NCBI RefSeq assembly: GCF_001412215.1
Contig: NZ_LLWP01000005.1
Span: forward strand, 434,001-498,000
Source of the DNA: Pedobacter sp. Hv1
Lineage (GTDB): Bacteria; Bacteroidota; Bacteroidia; Sphingobacteriales; Sphingobacteriaceae
Length of the DNA stretch: 64,000 nucleotides
Reading direction: 5' to 3'
Positions 61,980 through 64,000 of this stretch are shown here, piece by piece. The notes below the pieces were generated by a model, which worked only from the letters and a program-made list of their open reading frames with translations, had not been told where the DNA came from and made no database searches. The position numbers and the translations under genes were made by a program. How positions within the stretch are numbered: the stretch's first letter is position 1; each line of letters opens with the position of its first letter.

Positions 61980-62021
61980 TTCCCTATTCCCTATTCCCTA
62001 TTCCCTACCCTACCTACCGTC
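61980..62021. repeat. TTCCCTA heptad array running into the SCO-like gene
   Basis: Four exact tandem copies of TTCCCTA (61980-62007) and degenerate units to about 62021. The array contains the stop codon of the SCO-like gene (62010-62012). The same words recur in complement (AGGGAAT) at 47238-47251 and around 47287. Confidence 0.8.
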
Positions 62022-62717
62022 TTTTATATTTCTTAATTCTTCTGCCACAAGCACCTTAATTTCATCATCTAGTTTAGACAATGCTTCTTGGTTAGTTGCT
62101 TCATAATACCCACGTATACGATGCTGAGAATCTAACAATACGAACATATTGCCATAAGCAAATTTAGTTAGGCCATTATCAGTTGTTTTTAAGGCATCTA
62201 ACAATAAACCTTTTCTAATCAATTGGTATACTTGTGTACTATCTCCTGTTAACAAATCCCATTTCCCTGCAACGGCATTGATCTTTTTGGCATATTCTGC
62301 TAAAACTGCTGGTTGGTCTCGTTGCGGGTCTATACTTAATCCAATAAAATGGATCATGTCATTCTTTTCGTATACTTTGCTAAAACCTTCCATTGCCTTA
62401 TTGGCAAAATCTACTCCAAAAGGCCTGTCGTTGCTATAAAAAAGATTAAGTACAATTACCCTACCCTTGTAGTTTTTCCAAGTGGTGGTATCTGCCTTTT
62501 GGTTCAGCAGCTTAAAGTCATCCACGATGTGGTAAATGGTATCGGGTATTTGTTTGCCCCTAACAGAATGAAAGGTAGACGCTACTTCTTTAGAACCATA
62601 AATGGCCAAGGGTTTATACCTGTTTTTACCCTTTTCCTGTAGTAAATAATATAAAAATCCCGGTACCGCTAAAATGGTTACCAGGATTAATATCTTTTTT
62701 ATTGGGTTATACTTCAT
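62010..62717 (-). CDS. SCO1/SenC-like protein without copper ligands
   Basis: 235 residues with an N-terminal signal anchor (about 9-26) and a thioredoxin-like SCO domain. Known SCO positions: GRVIVLNLFYSNDRPFGVDF at 85-104 replaces the FFTxCPxxC copper motif, so CxxxC is absent and no Cys occurs anywhere in the protein. The distal copper His region reads TKFAYGNMFVLLD and also lacks His. Flanking SCO sequence, FIGLSIDPQRDQPAVLAEYAKK and the WDLLTGD stretch, is intact. Copper delivery to the oxidase CuA site is therefore unlikely; it may keep a structural or assembly role. The start overlaps the COX IV stop (TAATG). Confidence 0.85.
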   Translation of the reverse strand: MKYNPIKKILILVTILAVPGFLYYLLQEKGKNRYKPLAIYGSKEVASTFHSVRGKQIPDTIYHIVDDFKLLNQKADTTTWKNYKGRVIVLNLFYSNDRPFGVDFANKAMEGFSKVYEKNDMIHFIGLSIDPQRDQPAVLAEYAKKINAVAGKWDLLTGDSTQVYQLIRKGLLLDALKTTDNGLTKFAYGNMFVLLDSQHRIRGYYEATNQEALSKLDDEIKVLVAEELRNIKDGR

Positions 62718-63073
62718 TAAAGTTGAGGCATGTGATCGTGGATATAACCACCTTCAATTAACATCAGTACAATGAAATAAATAATAAATACAAATGATAC
62801 GGTAAGTGCCAATTGTAAACCTAATTTCTCGAATTTCAAGTGCATGAAATAAGCCACGATATAAAATGCTTTTAACAAGGTTAAAGCAATGTATACGTAA
62901 TTACCTACATGTTGAGACATGTGTTTACCTGGAATTGCCCATAATGCAATAATGAACTCGATTACGGTAATCAACAAAAGGATACCGAATACTTGCCATA
63001 TTTTCTTTTTGTTCATTCCTCCATGCTCATCATGTGCATGTTCTTCTGTTGTATGTACGTTGTGCTCTGACAT
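62717..63073 (-). CDS. Cytochrome c oxidase subunit IV (caa3-type)
   Basis: 118 residues with three helices (about 27-47, 57-78 and 86-109), preceded by a His-rich N-terminus (HNVHTTEEHAHDEHGGMNKKK). ETVIEFIIALW-type sequence in helix 1 and AYFMHLKFEKLGLQLALTVSF are typical of the caa3 oxidase subunit IV (COX4_pro_2 type). Small non-catalytic subunit of the terminal oxidase. Stop codon overlaps the SCO-like start. Confidence 0.88.
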   Translation of the reverse strand: MSEHNVHTTEEHAHDEHGGMNKKKIWQVFGILLLITVIEFIIALWAIPGKHMSQHVGNYVYIALTLLKAFYIVAYFMHLKFEKLGLQLALTVSFVFIIYFIVLMLIEGGYIHDHMPQL

Positions 63074-63098
63074 AATATTTTTATTTATAGAATGATAA

Positions 63099-63806
63099 TT
63101 AAACTAAGTAGAAGAATGTAAATACAAACACCCAAACTAAATCAACAAAGTGCCAATAAAGACCTACTTTTTCTACCATTAGGTAATGGCCACGTCTTTC
63201 GAAAGTACCATTAATCGTCATACATAATATGATGATATTGATCACCACACCACTAAATACGTGGAAACCGTGGAAACCAGTAATGGTAAAGAACAAGTTT
63301 GCAAATTGTTGTGCAGCTACTGTAGATACAGGTCCGTTAAAGAAATGTGTCAATTCTTCTGCAGTTGGGATTGATCCCCACCAAAATCCTTCGTGGTGCA
63401 AGTGTGTCCACTCTATGGCTTGACAGCCTAAGAACATGAAACCACCAATAATGGTAGCTACCATCCACCAGATTACTTCTTTTTTAGCTCTTCTGTGTCC
63501 AGCTTCAACGGCTAATACCATTGTTACAGAACTCATGATCAAGATAAAAGTCATGATCCCTACGAATACTAAAGGATATCCGCTATCAGCAATACCAGGA
63601 ATAGATTGAAAAACGTGATCTGGATCTGGCCAAGTAAATTTAGTAAAACGTTGCGCACCATAATAAACCAATAATGATGAGAATGTGAAGGCATCCGATA
63701 ATAAGAAAAACCACATCATTATTTTGCCATATTCTACCGACCACGGAGAACGGCCACCAGCCCATGGAGTGGTTTTAACTTGGTCTAATTTCGATAATGA
63801 ATCCAT
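63099..63806 (-). CDS. Cytochrome c oxidase subunit III
   Basis: 235 residues with the seven-helix subunit III fold: SDAFTFSSLLVYYGAQRF near 37-55, LIMSSVTMVLAVEAGHRR near 110-127, GCQAIEWTHLHHEGF, ITGFHGFHVFSGVVINIIIL with the usual His and Phe residues, and VEKVGLYWHFVDLVWVFVFTFFYLV at the end. No catalytic centre; supports subunit I. A second subunit III-like gene lies directly upstream at the window edge. Confidence 0.95.
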   Translation of the reverse strand: MDSLSKLDQVKTTPWAGGRSPWSVEYGKIMMWFFLLSDAFTFSSLLVYYGAQRFTKFTWPDPDHVFQSIPGIADSGYPLVFVGIMTFILIMSSVTMVLAVEAGHRRAKKEVIWWMVATIIGGFMFLGCQAIEWTHLHHEGFWWGSIPTAEELTHFFNGPVSTVAAQQFANLFFTITGFHGFHVFSGVVINIIILCMTINGTFERRGHYLMVEKVGLYWHFVDLVWVFVFTFFYLV

Positions 63807-63837
63807 TTAGTAATAGTATAATTGTTTGTTAAAAATT

Positions 63838-64000
63838 CTAACTGTTCAAAAGTAAAAAAACATACAGATATATCCATAATATATCTATAAAATGCCAAAA
63901 AATTGAGGTAATTTCTTGACGATAAATCGCTTTATCTGATGGAATATCTTTATAAGAACCCACCAAACTATTTAAGATAAAGCAAATACCTGCTAAAATG
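63838..64000 (-). CDS. Second cytochrome c oxidase subunit III-like gene, 5' end outside window
   Basis: The reverse frame is open to the edge and ends with TAG at 63838-63840. Its last 54 residues include YKDIPSDKAIYRQEITSIFWHFIDILWIYLYVFLLLNS; the WHFIDILWIYLY motif is the subunit III C-terminal signature. Two consecutive subunit III genes (CtaE and a shorter copy) are usual in Bacteroidota oxidase clusters. Confidence 0.85.
   Translation of the reverse strand, partial: ILAGICFILNSLVGSYKDIPSDKAIYRQEITSIFWHFIDILWIYLYVFLLLNS

Overview
The window is a stretch of chromosome from a Bacteroidota bacterium, most likely of the Sphingobacteriaceae (Pedobacter-like). The evidence is a complete gldK-gldL-gldM-gldN set plus a PorW/SprE-type lipoprotein (type IX secretion, T9SS), an ATP synthase operon lacking atpD and atpC, a caa3-type cytochrome oxidase cluster, many Bacteroidota-specific DUF families (DUF4271, DUF4286, DUF4349, DUF5690), absence of Shine-Dalgarno sequences, and a few promoters of the Bacteroidota form TTTG-N(about 20)-TAnnTTTG. 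No rRNA, tRNA, CRISPR array, transposase, integrase or phage gene was seen. Nearly all of it reads as core chromosome.

Layout. 1-5.8 kb: 3' part of gcvT, then a patch of secreted proteins of unknown role, including a retropepsin-like protein with both catalytic Asp replaced by His and a PDZ protein, then a DoxX-like membrane protein. 5.8-10.4 kb: a glycosyltransferase, rnhB and a tightly packed signalling operon (membrane-anchored protein, polytopic protein, histidine kinase, NarL-type regulator). 10.4-15.7 kb: a secreted protein with a duplicated motif, an orphan DppC-type permease, ruvC, a DUF4349 lipoprotein, and an e(P4)-like phosphatase. 16.0-22.7 kb: the ATP synthase operon (atpZ-like, small membrane protein, atpB-E-F-H-A-G). 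22.9-34.6 kb: porW/sprE-like lipoprotein, PBP1A and uvrC on the plus strand, convergent with gldKLMN. 34.8-41.7 kb: hemD, a DUF4271 protein, hemW, an SDR enzyme, a fasciclin protein, a JmjC/cupin-8 protein, and DUF5690. 41.7-48.5 kb: a sugar kinase, a VWA/MoxR-type AAA pair, a metallophosphoesterase, a UbiA-like protein. 48.5-55.3 kb: a GH31 glucosidase and an operon of a catalytically incomplete S9 peptidase-like lipoprotein, a histidine kinase and an OmpR-type regulator. 55.5-61.1 kb: TPR protein, DUF4286, rfbC, OmpA-like lipoprotein, DUF2461, DUF983 and small proteins. 61.2-64 kb: the respiratory oxidase assembly/subunit cluster.

The most unusual signals are non-coding and pseudo-enzymatic. 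At least eight intergenic sites hold arrays of degenerate 7-bp units. Several are built head-to-head (about five units one way, then about five units of complementary sense) and sit exactly in the gaps between operon genes, three of them inside the ATP synthase operon and one between the VWA and AAA genes. Heptad words recur between distant sites. Three proteins of recognisable enzyme or metal-binding families have lost the residues that define activity: the retropepsin-like protein, the S9 peptidase-like lipoprotein (Ser to Gly, His to Ala) next to a two-component system, and a SCO1-like protein with no cysteine. These are the best candidates for undescribed functions.
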